This document shows positions 21,273 to 32,183 of a DNA stretch of 64,000 nt, piece by piece. The notes under the pieces are model-generated. The model saw nothing but the letters and a program-made list of their open reading frames with translations, was not told where the DNA came from and searched no databases. A program made the position numbers and the translations under genes. The first letter of the stretch is position 1; every line of letters starts with the position of its first letter. Source of the DNA: Deinandra increscens subsp. villosa (taxonomy: Eukaryota; Streptophyta; Magnoliopsida; Asterales; Asteraceae); assembly GCA_039602395.1 (NCBI GenBank), contig JBCNJP010000006.1:44762428-44826427 (forward strand), in the 5' to 3' direction.

Positions 21273-23886
21273 TGTGACACCCGAGAACTCCAAGGTTAAC
21301 TTCCGTTAGACAAACTCCGTTAGTTACGTTATAAGTGTTAACTTAGTAACTAATGCTTAACTAGGCCGAATACGTCCACGTCCCTTGGTTGATCACCGAA
21401 CCCATCCATATGCGTTATGTGTTTATTTAGTTATTGTCATTATGTGCAATGTGATTTGAACGCATGATTTAATATTATTAATAGCATGACAAATTGTAAA
21501 CTCTTGATTATGTGACAAATTGTATGTTTTTGGTTGCCGGCGAAACTACCGAGCGAAACTACAGATTCGCCCGGTAGCTAGCCAAGCTGTTCGGATTACA
21601 CGACATCAGAGCCAGTTTCGCCTGGCCAGCGAAACTGCCAGCGAAACTAGGCCCTGATATATAATATCCTAATAAACCCTAGTTTCTCCCATTTGCCTCT
21701 TTTACACAAAACACACACACTCTCCATCTTTTCTCCTGGAAATCTGGTCAGCCGAGAATCACACCGAGCCATCGAGATCTCAGCCCCGAACCATCATCCA
21801 TTGATCTTGGAGATCGAACCGTGAGTTCCAAAAACCATTTCTATGCCTTATTCTATGTGTTTTCTTAAAAAGCATGCTTAGATCTTCATAGAATCACTTG
21901 ATCTTCTGATATGATGCTTAGGGATGCTAGATCTATCATAAAGTCAGTAACTTTACGTGTGAAATCAAACCATAATGAGGATTTATGCTAGATTAGGTCA
22001 TTTTAGGTTTAAAATGCATTTTTGGTGATTTGATGATAAAAATCCATGTTTAAGGTGTTAAAACTTGTTGTTTGATGTTGGTAAATGATTATGCATGCTA
22101 GATATTGAATTACATGAAGTATGGAAGCTGTTAGGTTGATTTTTAGGCTGATTTGTGAGTTTTTCGCGACCAGCGACACTGTACTGTTCTCTGGGCGAAA
22201 TTACTTAGCGAAATTATGTATATCTTCATCCAGCGATACTATGGAGCGAAACTGTAGTGTCGCCGGGTAAACCAACCAGACCTGTTCGAACGAAACTACC
22301 GAGCGAAATTCCCTGAACGAAAGTTCAAACCAGTTTCAAGCAAAACTAGGCTAGCGAAACTGCCTAAGCAGTTTCGGGCGAAACTAGCCTAGCGAAACTG
22401 TGTCATCGGGTATTCCCTAGCGAAAATGCTGCCCGTGCACATAGCGAAACTGTGTAGCGACACTGTCTAGCGAAACTATGATCTGACCAAACTCAAACTT
22501 GTGCAACTAACTTGAATGCTATGCCATGACTTACATGATTATACAATAATGAAACATGCTTTGATTTCTGTGTTATGTGAACCCTTGTTTATGCATCAGC
22601 CATCGGTGTCGTGTGTCGGTATGTCGTGTCGTAGTCCCAACGTGCTATGTTATGGGCCATAGTGACGTTAAGTTAAACATTAGACACAAAACTAATACTT
22701 AAGACCTAAACGTGTTCTTAGGTCTACGATGAGCAAACAATACTTGGATTACTTAGCAAGTGTAGCAGTGCAACCAAAGGTGAGTGTCACTAACCCATTT
22801 ACCGTGAACCCGGTTGGGTCACACTGAATAACTTAATGGAAAACAATGCTGACAACCTTAAGAGTGCTATGCACCTCTCTGATGAACTTGAAAACTTAGG
22901 AGTGCTCGGCACCCACTTGATGAACTTGAGGTGTTTTATGGGAAACACTTGTGAATTACTTAAATAACTATTTCTAGAACGAAACTGTAAATATTTTCGG
23001 GATTCATGAGAACCCAAAGGAAAACCGTTTTAATATGGCTAGTGTAGGTTAAAGTCTAAACCACATGATATCACATGATTTCTAAGGATTGCCTTATAAC
23101 TGAAAAAGTCCTCAACTTAATTGTACCATTAATTGTAAAGCGAGGGGATGTTGGGTAGATCTACTGGAGTTTGACAAACTCCGCCCCGTGGCACGGGGAG
23201 TGCACGGAGGTACAATATCAGCCTATCTGACCGTGATCCCGAGAGGACACGGGGGAGGCAAATCCGCGATGACGTAGGTCCGCAAAACATGATGGCACTG
23301 CCACTACAAAATTAGTCAGCTTTGGTACAAACTTCCTTAGTGCATGGAACAACGGATTAGCTACCCGCGATATCGGTTGAGCACTTTAACTTTACAGAAC
23401 TAGTTCATACCCGATAACGTATGTTACGGACATTAATATTTCTAAACCACGTTACCATGATATTGGACATTACAGAGCATTGCTTTTCACAAATAAATAT
23501 TTCATAAGTATATGTTGACACGATTGTAATTATGAGACCGGGCCACTGCATGACAAGCCCACTGTGAACTCACCAACCGTTAGGTTGACACTTGCGTGGT
23601 TTAAACTTTTGCAGATCGTTGAGGAGTATCCGGAGCGGGTTGGCATGGCACACGAAGACTTTATTTTTGGTTAAACTTAATTGGGAATTTAAAACACTGA
23701 TTTGTAAAGCACGTGGTTAGTGCTAAGACGATATATTTTCCGCTGCGTATTTTGAGACTTTATTTTATGATAAATAGTTGGGCTTACTCTGATTCGTTTA
23801 GTATTTGTAACTAATGGTTGTGGTCCTGGTTTGCTCGCACCCCTTAACGGTATAAACTCCGTTAGTGGTTACTTGGGGGTGTGACA
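21273..23886 (+). repeat. 3' LTR of element H
   Basis: 2614 bp, TGTGACACCC to GGGTGTGACA, nearly identical to 13240-15853. Followed by the AGGTG duplication. Confidence 0.93.
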
Positions 23887-25655
23887 AGGTGCCTCGTTGG
23901 ATTGGTTGGTCCCTTGGAAGTTTGGGTTGGACTGATTTGCCGAATTACCATACCGGAAGTCTGGATGGTTCCTTAACCCCGAGTGATAGGTGTTTGAGTT
24001 CATGTTGTAATTTCTACCACCCCTCCTTGACCTTGAACTTGATTAACTTTTTCATATTGTTCTTGAAAACCTAGACATTAATTAGTAGAATGTCCCAATT
24101 CATTAAAACTAGCACATACCTCATAAACTTGTTAAGGGGCTTGAACTCCTCCATCGGATACGGCTTGAACTTGTGATCTACCAATGGCATGTCTAGTTCT
24201 GCTAGAAGATTGTGCCTTTCTCTTTGATGTCACCACCATTTGCTCTAAGTACTTCCAATCATCTTGTTCATAGTTTATGCCAAAAGTGCCATTAGAGATG
24301 GACATTAGGTCTCGAGCATCTTCGGGTGGTAACCCTTCATGGAAGGCATTTAATAAATCCCATAAATCAATCCCATGATGAGGGAAATTTTGTAACATTA
24401 AATTAAATCTCTCAAAAGCTTTATGAAACAATTCACCCGATTGTTGTTCAAATTTTCTCAAATTCCTTCTAGCATCACTCGTCTTTTGATTGGTGAAGAA
24501 TTTGTCCAAAAGCTTTTGTTGCATTTTAATCCAAGTATAAATAGAAGCAGATGGTAGTGTATGAAATAACCTCTGGGCTTTATCTTCTAATGAAAACTAA
24601 AAAAGTACCAACTTAACCGCATCAGGCGAAAAGCCTTGCCATCCAATGGTGTTGAAAATGGAATCATACGCCTCTAAGTGGAAATAAGGCTCCTCAGTTG
24701 CCAATCCATGGTACTTCGGTAGGGTTTGCAATGAATTAGTTCTCACCTCAACTGTTCTCCCCTCTCAATTTTGAGGAATTACCACCGGTGATGGATTATT
24801 TTTATTGATGGACCTAAAGTGTGACTTAATCCCTCTATCCACATCATGGTTATGTCTTCTTGGGACTGCTATTAGTACCCCTTCTGGTGGACCTCCTTTC
24901 CTTGGCATTATGCCTTTGAGGTGGAGGTGGTTGCCTTGGTGTAATTGGAGGTCAAACATATTCTTGCTGATCTTGCCCAATGGGTTGTCCTTGTTGAAAT
25001 GCATTTCCTCCTTGAGTACCCATTTGATGTGCATCACCATCCATTTCATACTCTCCTTCATACTCTTCATACCCACCCCCATAACCTTCGCCATACCCCT
25101 CATATTGTCCCTCCACAAACGGTGTAAGTATCTGTTGTTGAAACGTTGGTTGCCTTTGTTATTACGGGCCTGGGGTAGTAAAAACGGACGGTTGATTTGA
25201 AGTGGTATGGGTTATACGTGAGTTTTGTTGAAACTGGAATGGTTGACCCTGTTGGGATGATAATTTCCCATAGGAAGGGTAAAAATAGTTAAAGGGTGGA
25301 ATGGTTGAATAAGACGCCAAGCTGGACTGGTTTGATTCATGCACACTGGGTGGTAATGTGGTACTATCTGATTTGAGCACAGTTAATGAAGAAGTTGTTG
25401 AAGCAAGTGGAGGAAGGGTTGGTGGTATTTGTTGATCAGAGGGTGGGACTAATGCGCCCCTTGGTTGCTTTTCCAGGTCACCTTGTGTTTCCATTTTCTT
25501 GCTTTGTGTACTTGGTGATCCAACAATTTTGTTTTTCGATGCAGAATTCTGTTTCGGCTGAGCATTCTTTCAATTTCTGGATCGAATGCTAATGGTGATG
25601 ATGAGTGTGAAATCCTAGTACGCACCACAATTATTTTGCCAAATATCCTTACCAA
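23887..25655 (-). pseudogene. Athila/Tat-like Ty3/gypsy gag, degenerate
   Basis: Read on the minus strand from about 25655: FDPEIERMLSRNR (typical N-terminus of this gag class) and a Pro/Ser/Gln-rich region (25494-25162). The core gag domain follows (EEPYFHLEAYDSIFNTIGW, then FSLEDKAQRLFHTLPSAS). A well-preserved stretch at 24524-24132 (LRKFEQQSGELFHKAFERFN, LLNAFHEGLPPEDARDL) comes next, then a basic tail. Stops and shifts separate the parts. Split by H; the tail resumes at 13239-13110. No pol sequence in the window. Lineage assignment within the Ogre/Tat/Athila group is tentative. The 25656-25790 stretch upstream is probably its leader; I see no gene in it. Confidence 0.65.
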
Positions 25656-25790
25656 TACATCATGTACGATAACAAACTAAATAACAAGAAATTCTCAACA
25701 TACCAAAACCTAAGACACGTTCTTGAAAAGGAAAAGAGATTACATGTCGTGGCCAAACCAATCCCAAGGACTATGCCAAAAGACAACACT

Positions 25791-26134
25791 TGTTAGTACA
25801 TAGTGTCTGTGTGTCGTATGATGTATCGAGTCTTGATGTAATAGTTGCTAGAGTGATCATAAGGAGTGAATGTACTTTGCGTGGGAGAATGAGAGCCAAA
25901 GAATGAGTGGTGAATGACCATCGAATGAGTCATTCGGTGCACACCTCATTCAGCGGTTGGGTTGTCTATAAATAGCAGCCTTCATTTGGCTCATTTAGAA
26001 CTTTTGTCAGTTGAGTCTTTATTCGGTGGGTTTGTGTCTGTCCACTTCATGCGATGAAATAAATCTCAACCTTATATTTACTAATTTTGTCATCTTCTGA
26101 GCTTGAAACACTGAATAAGATCCGTCAGGACCGA
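25791..26134 (+). repeat. 5' LTR of element D
   Basis: Starts TGTTAGTACATAG; TATAAATA at 25967-25974. Upstream of the TATA box lies the inverted repeat CGAATGA-G-TCATTCG (25922-25936), made of this family's ATTCG word. Pairs with the 3' LTR at 31865. Confidence 0.75.
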
Positions 26135-26147
26135 TGGTATCAGAGCC
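26135..26147 (+). promoter_or_regulatory. Primer-binding site of element D
   Basis: TGGTATCAGAGCC directly at the LTR edge; initiator Met tRNA complement. Confidence 0.85.
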
Positions 26148-26731
26148 AGGATGCTCAGTTCAGTGAAAAACTTTTAAGTTTTGAAGTTTTTTTTAAAAGT
26201 CAGTTTTTGCAAAAGTCACTTTTTCTCAATTCTGATCCGATCAATCTTTTCGAAACCATTTTTAGTTCATTTTTTTATTAAAAAGCAGTTTATTCAAATT
26301 CGCAAAAATCAAAAAGTTATGGTAAAAAATGTGTCACCGAATGAAAAGTTAGTCTAATTCACTATTCATTCTGCGGTCATTGCTTGATCATTCGGCAGTC
26401 TGTTTGTTTCATTTGCTTGATCATTCGCTCAGTTAAAATCACAGAATGAATTTCATTCGACGAATCAGCTTCATTCGGTAGTTCATTTTCTGATTTTCAT
26501 TCACCGAATCACTTCATTCGGTAATTGTTTTTCATTCGGCTATTATAATTTTTCATTTTCTGAATTTTCATTCGGCGAAATTTATATTGCAGCTAAGTTC
26601 ATTCGGCAGTGTTATTCTTATTCGGTCAACAGTGTCATTTGCGTGTTCAAGCTAGTCTGTTCATTCGACAATTATTATGTAATTTGGCAGTGATACATTC
26701 ATTCGGTGAAACAGTTTTCTACAACTTAAAG
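26148..26731 (+). other. Leader of element D with iterated ATTCGG words
   Basis: Noncoding leader. From about 26330 to 26720 it contains eight ATTCGG and several ATTCGA/ATTCGC copies, mostly preceded by TC. The same word is repeated upstream of the TATA box in the LTR. Confidence 0.7.
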
Positions 26732-29700
26732 ATGAACGATTTTCAAGCTTTTATAGCGGTTCAATCAACAATGCAAGCAATGCTTAATTATGATAATGAA
26801 ATTGGTACAGGTCAGAAAGTACCCCAAGCTTATGAAGTTAGAAGATTATCATAATTGGAAAAAGCAATTTAAAGCTTAGGTTGGAACTAACGAGGTAAAC
26901 TTGTGGTTTGAAATTGAGGAAGGCTATACGTATCCTCAAGAAAATGGAGAACCAAAGATGCATCAGGATCTTACATCTGAAGAAATGAAGTTGTATCAGC
27001 GTAAAAAGAAGGCTTATGGAATTTTAACGATGGCATTACCTAAAGAATTTTGCATCAATTTAAGACATTCACCAGATCAAAACAATTATGTGATGCATTG
27101 AAGTTAATATGTGAAGGTGATGATCAATATAAGCAAAGAAATAAAAAAGTACTGAACAAAGAATTCGACAATTGCAAACATTACCCTGATGCGGACATTA
27201 CAGCTCTTATTTTTTAGATTTGCTCATTTGGTTAGTGAAATGGAAATAGTTGATATAAAGAAAAAGCAAGAAGAGTTGAAAGAAAAGATGTTGGAGGTTT
27301 TTCCTAGAAAGTGGGAAAACTATATTCTTGTGCTGACTCATGATAAGGAATTTTATGCTTTAACATTTCACGAAGTAACATGAAAGTTACAAGCTCGGGA
27401 GTTAGAAATGTTAATAATAAATAAAACATCAGCTACTGTGCAGAATCCTAAATTTTATTATGGTCAGAATGTTGCTAGTGCAAGTGCTAAAGCTAAAGCA
27501 AATCAGAGTTCTTCACCAACAACAACTATTATGGCTGGAAATTTGTTTGGAAATAGCAAAGCCGATTCATCTGAAGGTTGCAATGTTAACATTCCGATAC
27601 AAGGAAATCAAAGTGCTTTTTTCTATAAAGACATTTGAAGATTATATGGCATTGATTTTAGCATTCCTTGCATGTTACGTGGGTTCGTTACTAAGAGTGT
27701 TCCAAAAATTGATCTGATTGATGAAGATTACGATCAAAATGATCTAGATAATTTGGAAATGATGGATTTGAATTGGCAGTTTGCAATGTTGGTGCGTAGA
27801 ACGAAGAATTTTCTGAAGAAAACAGGAATGAAAGATGTGCATAATGGTGGAAGATTTGGTCTTGATAAATCAACGATCAAATGTTTCAAATGCTCTATGT
27901 TTGGACATTTTGCACATGAATGAAATTTATCAAAAGAAAAAATGGTTCAAATTTGAAAGATTCAATGGTCATTCCAAGAATTGTACTAGTTAGTCAACTT
28001 AATAAAGGATATGATTGGAGTAAGACATTTGGTACTCAATCAGCTTTTATGGCTACAATTACATCACTTTTTGAACAATCATCTGATAGTGAATCTGACT
28101 CAAGTGGTGGATTTGGGTCGATGTGTGAATTATGTTCAAAGAAAGACAAATGTCTTGATGTATTGGTTAAGAAGAATGACTCATTACTCGAAGAATTCGA
28201 ATTATGGAAGACATAGTTTGAAAACATGTTTGCAACACATGTATCTTTCCAAGAAATGATGTGTCGAGTTGAAATGACTTCTGAAAAATTTCAGACAGAA
28301 AAGGAAACTTGCTTTCAACAATATCAAAATTAACTAAGGAAAAGGATATGTTAGTTAAAGATGTTGATAAATGGAAGAAAGAAGCAGATGACATAGCGCC
28401 AGTTTTTGATGATTTGTTTGAAAAATCAATGTTTAAACTTGAAGGTCTAGAAAAGTCTGTTACTTATCTTACTGCTAAAGAATTAAGTCATCAAGATGAC
28501 AATACGAAGCTTTTAGATGCCAAAACTAAATTGCTTTGGGAAAACAATCTTTTCAAAGCTAATGTTAAAATTCATCAAAAGAATGAAGAAAAGATCAAGA
28601 AAGAATTGTTTGATGAGTTGGAAAACATGAGGATGCAGAAAGCTGAAACTAACAGAGCTGCAAGAAAGTTAACTGATACTGAAAAATAACTTGCTGAAGC
28701 TCTTCAAAAGATTTCAGAGTTGAAAATTAAAGTAATTGATGTCAACCGCAAGTTGACCTATATCACTAATTCTCAATCATTCACAAGTTTTCTCTACAAA
28801 GACAAAAAAATTCAATTTTTTTTTTTGAGAAAACTACTCCTCCTCTTGCAGTTCCAACAGAATCTCCAAAGGATTTAAATGAAACCAAAGAGGAAGTTGG
28901 TGATTATTCTGAATCTGTTGTTAAAATATCAGAAGAAGAAGGCAGTCAGAAAGAGAAGAAGAGGACGTCGAAGAAAGCTAGTAAGAAAGTTGTTAATCCA
29001 AAGGCTGAATTTCCACAGATGCCAAAGTTTGTTACTGGTTCTTCATCTACCTAAAATGAAAAGGCAACTTTACCGAAAGAAAAGATCATCACACATACTA
29101 ATATTGACGAATCAATATTTTATGAATAGAAGAGTTTAAAAGATGTTAAAGCTGAATTTTCAAAACTTGCCAAAAATGGTTATGAAGCATCTGGTTCTCA
29201 AGGGAAGAATTCTGAAAAAACATGTTGGTTTAGGTTTCACACAGCCAGAGATTGATGTCAAAAATCTTGATCAGAAATAGAAACTTAAAATGTTAAATAT
29301 AGATCAGGAGCAAGAAGATCTTCTTAAAGCTAAGATGGCTGAGATTGAAAGATGTTTTCAACTCTACAAGTTTGAATAGTCCAAGAAGAGGAGCTTTTCA
29401 AAATCACCTTGTGCTGATGAGAAGTCTCCCAAGTTTTCTTCTTGTGGATCTAATTCAACTCCTAACAATGTTAGAGGAAGGAAACTAAAGGCAAGAATAT
29501 GCTATATATGTCGTCAGAGAGGACATCTTGCTCAAGATTGTCCAACAAACTTTGAACATAAGAAGCAGGAAGTTTGTTATTCTCCTGATAGTTCTCTGAT
29601 TCCCACATCTCAATGGGTTCACAAGCTTAGGTCACAACATTTTGATTATTATGATTCGTTTGACTCTTAATCTTATTGATGAGGGTGTGCAGGAAAATAG

Positions 29701-30111
29701 GACAAAGACCTCAACACATAAATATGATATTGCTGATAACTTTATGAATAGTCAGATGATCATTGATTCTCGTAAATGCTATCTTTGCATCCAGAGAGGT
29801 CACATTGCTTTATCTTGTCCTTTAAAAAAAATTTAAAAAAGGTAAGAAACCATCTGGTGGTTTACCTGCTCATCTGGTAAAAATTCTTAATGAAGTAGGC
29901 ACAGTTTTTGATAAGTCCAAACCTTTCAAATTTGTTCTTAAGCATATTGCTAAGGAATATGGTGGTCCTTCCAAGGTTAACCATGTTATTGATTCATAAA
30001 AAAACTACTACAACACAAGGGATGTGGAAACCTAAGGTGGTTTCCAAGGGAAACGAAAATGAAAACACTGATTGACCTGCAGCTAAGAGCTCAGATCAGT
30101 TTAAAAACTAA
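26732..30111 (+). pseudogene. gag-like polyprotein of element D, heavily broken
   Basis: Starts MNDFQAFIAVQSTMQAMLNY at 26732. The copia-type gag domain is split over three frames (to about 27383). Central zinc knuckle near 27880 reads CFKCSMFGHFAHE and then a stop replaces the last Cys. Coiled coil about 28100-28690, Lys-rich region about 28900-29020. Two further intact knuckles: CYICRQRGHLAQDC (29500-29541) and CYLCIQRGHIALSC (29777-29818). Family motif MWKPKVVSK near 30020, stop near 30110. Many stops and shifts, so nonfunctional. It differs from B in carrying two knuckles in the C-terminal region. Confidence 0.8.
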
Positions 30112-31864
30112 TGCTTTTGACTAGTGTGTGCGAATTTTTCTAAGAAGACCTATTGGTTGCTGTGAAGTTGTTGATAGTGAGGAATTTGCTGATTTTAACT
30201 TAAATTCCAAAGATTTAAAATCTCAAACTGATTTTTCACATCTACAACTGAGGTATTAAGTGTTGATCAATCAATTTTCTGTCTTTACATTTCGGTTATA
30301 GTTTTAGGGGAGAAAACTGAAATTACCAGCAAATAGTGTCCTGCTATTTTGAAAAAAGAAAAATCCAAAAATAGAGTTTTTCATTTTAGGGGGAGAAGGC
30401 CATGGCTTGGTGATACATACAAAATATATAATGTCATGGTGAATACATGCAGAATATAATAAAATGGAAAAATAAAAAGTTGAGAAATTGATCATTGGGA
30501 AATGTTGGTACATTGGCTACTGTGTCTGACTAATGAATAGAGTACATGAAAAAGCCATAAGACCATTATTTGATGTGCTAGGTAGGCTCGGGAAATCAGA
30601 AAGTATACAAATGTGATATACACTAAATGCTATGCTTGACCTAGTGGACAACATCTTGACGCTTAGTTTAAGATATATAAAAAAAATGTGTTGAAAAGAA
30701 AAGAGAAGTCACTGTGTATACGCATGTTCATTTTGAATATATTTAAACTTGTTTGATTTTTTTTATTTTCTTAAATGATTGGACTATCTCTGCATATACG
30801 GAAGTATCGACCTGATAGTTGTTCATTTAAGTTTCAGCTTTATTTTCTTTGGTGTTTTGTATAATTCATCAAACTTTCTCTATAGAAGTTCCGACCTGAT
30901 AGTTGTTGAATTATACAACCTCAACTTCTTTTATTTTCATATTTTGTTAAATCTGAGGCCTTATCTGCATATTGAAAGATCGACCTTAAGGTAGACGATT
31001 TAATGTTCTTATTTCTTTTTGCATGGAACACAGTTGACGGTATCATGAATTCAAAACACTATGTGATAAACACAAGTGTAATCACACGAGAAAAAGAAAA
31101 TATTTGAATATGTCTAATAGTGTGGGGTCCACTTGTCAAAGCAAATAAATAATACCCTAATATATTCGGATGTTATGAGTATGATTCTGCCTGAGTTTAA
31201 GACTGACAAATTATACAGGCAATTCAACATGGCTTATGTGTTTAATTAGTTGAAACTGAAGTGTAGTTCAGTGTATGAAGACCAATATGATCCCGGATAG
31301 TGATCTATCTCAAACCAAAAATAGAGTGTGTTTCTATATTTTTCTATATTGCAATTTCATTTCATTTCATTTCAGAAAATCCAATAAGTTTTTCAGTGTG
31401 TTTTAGCATAACTTTACAAAATCCGAAAAAAAAATAGGTGTGTTGATATAAACTTTCTAAAAGCCAAAAAGATTTTATTTCTATTTTGTTTTCGATTCGA
31501 TCGACGCAAGATACTAAATGTTTTTTTTTTAAATTTCAAAATATCTTCGTTCTTTAAAGGAGATATTTGCTCAAGATTAAATTACTTTTAGTGAAGAAGG
31601 AAAACCTCACTTCTGTCTTCTAAAGATGCAGGTTGAAGACAAGACTCAAGCATAGTAAAGGGGGGGAATATGTTAGAAGCTATTGAAGCTCCAATTTCAA
31701 GTGGTTCAGTGATGTGGTCTTGTTCCAGCCATACAAACTCTACTGAAACTGATTTCAAGTTTTAGAGTTGATAATCAAGTATTGTCCAAGGGAGAGTATT
31801 TGAAGATCAGCTTTTGAAATTTGAAGATAAAATTGACAAATACATCATACGACGAGGTGGAATT
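30112..31864 (+). other. Noncoding 3' module of element D
   Basis: Same blocks as B: internal tracts AGGGGAGA (near 30304) and AGGGGGAGA (near 30388), three stem-loops at 30771-31004, and a terminal region with two purine tracts. The first, AAAGGGGGGG (near 31656-31665), is followed by TGTTAGAAGC at 31671, which looks like an old LTR start. The second, GAGGTGGAA (31854-31862), abuts the real 3' LTR. TACATCATACGAC (31841-31853) pairs with the LTR start region. No gene seen. Confidence 0.7.
30771..31004 (+). other. Three tandem stem-loops of element D
   Basis: SL1 30771-30830 (TTAAATGA/TCATTTAA, cap ATAC-GGAA-GTAT), SL2 30859-30916 (GTATAATTCA/TGAATTATAC), SL3 30946-31004 (GTTAAATC/GATTTAA). 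SL1 and SL3 keep TCTGCAT...CGACCT; SL2 keeps CCGACCTGAT but has lost the TCTGC side. SL1 arms are unrelated to those of B yet fully paired. Confidence 0.7.
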
Positions 31865-32183
31865 TGTTTGTACAAAGTGTCTGTGTGTCATACGATGTAT
31901 CGAGTCTTGATGTAATAGTTGCTAGAATGATCAGAATGAGTCAATGTACATTGTGTGAGAGAATGAGAGCCACTGAATGAGTCATTCGGTGGGCACCTCA
32001 TTCGCCGACTAGATTGTCTATAAATAGCAACCTTTATTCGGCTCATTTAGAACTTTTGTCAGTTGGTTCTTCATTCGGTGGGTCTGTGTCTGTCCAGCTC
32101 ATTCGGTGAAATAAATCTCAACCTTATATTTACTGATTCAATCATTTTCTAAGCTTGAAGTGAACAAGATCTGTCAGGACTGA
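31865..32183 (+). repeat. 3' LTR of element D
   Basis: Starts TGTTTGTACAAAG, ends near GGACTGA at 32183 (edge uncertain). Matches 25791-26134 with a short deletion in the region before the TATA box. Confidence 0.7.

Larger units (their letters stand above)
13240..23886 (+). mobile_element. Element H: intact Ty3/gypsy chromovirus (Tekay-like), 10.65 kb
   Basis: Two 2614-bp LTRs, identical in length and differing at about 12 positions by eye (about 99.5% identity). A perfect 5-bp target duplication AGGTG occurs at 13235-13239 and 23887-23891. It has a primer site, one uninterrupted 1494-codon gag-pol frame and a polypurine tract. The C-terminal chromodomain-like segment and the long LTRs fit the Tekay (Del) lineage. 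With a commonly used plant rate near 1.3e-8 per site per year the insertion would be a few hundred thousand years old or less. It is inserted in an older Athila/Tat-like gag and could still be active, subject to the gag N-terminus question at 16528-16608. Confidence 0.92.
25791..32183 (+). mobile_element. Element D: gag-only LTR retrotransposon, 6.4 kb
   Basis: LTRs at 25791-26134 and 31865-32183, initiator-Met primer site, leader with iterated ATTCGG, broken gag-like frame with three zinc knuckles, conserved 3' module and purine tract. No pol. LTRs differ by an indel of about 20 bp and scattered changes. The LTR 3' edge is uncertain: the shared sequence runs to GGACYGA rather than CA, and I found no clean target duplication (ACACT on the left). 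It lies beside the 5' region of the Athila/Tat-like gag. Confidence 0.8.

Noticed and set aside
24765..25200. 130-codon frames on both strands near 25 kb
   Set aside because: Out-of-frame readings of the Gln/Pro-rich part of the Athila/Tat-like gag.
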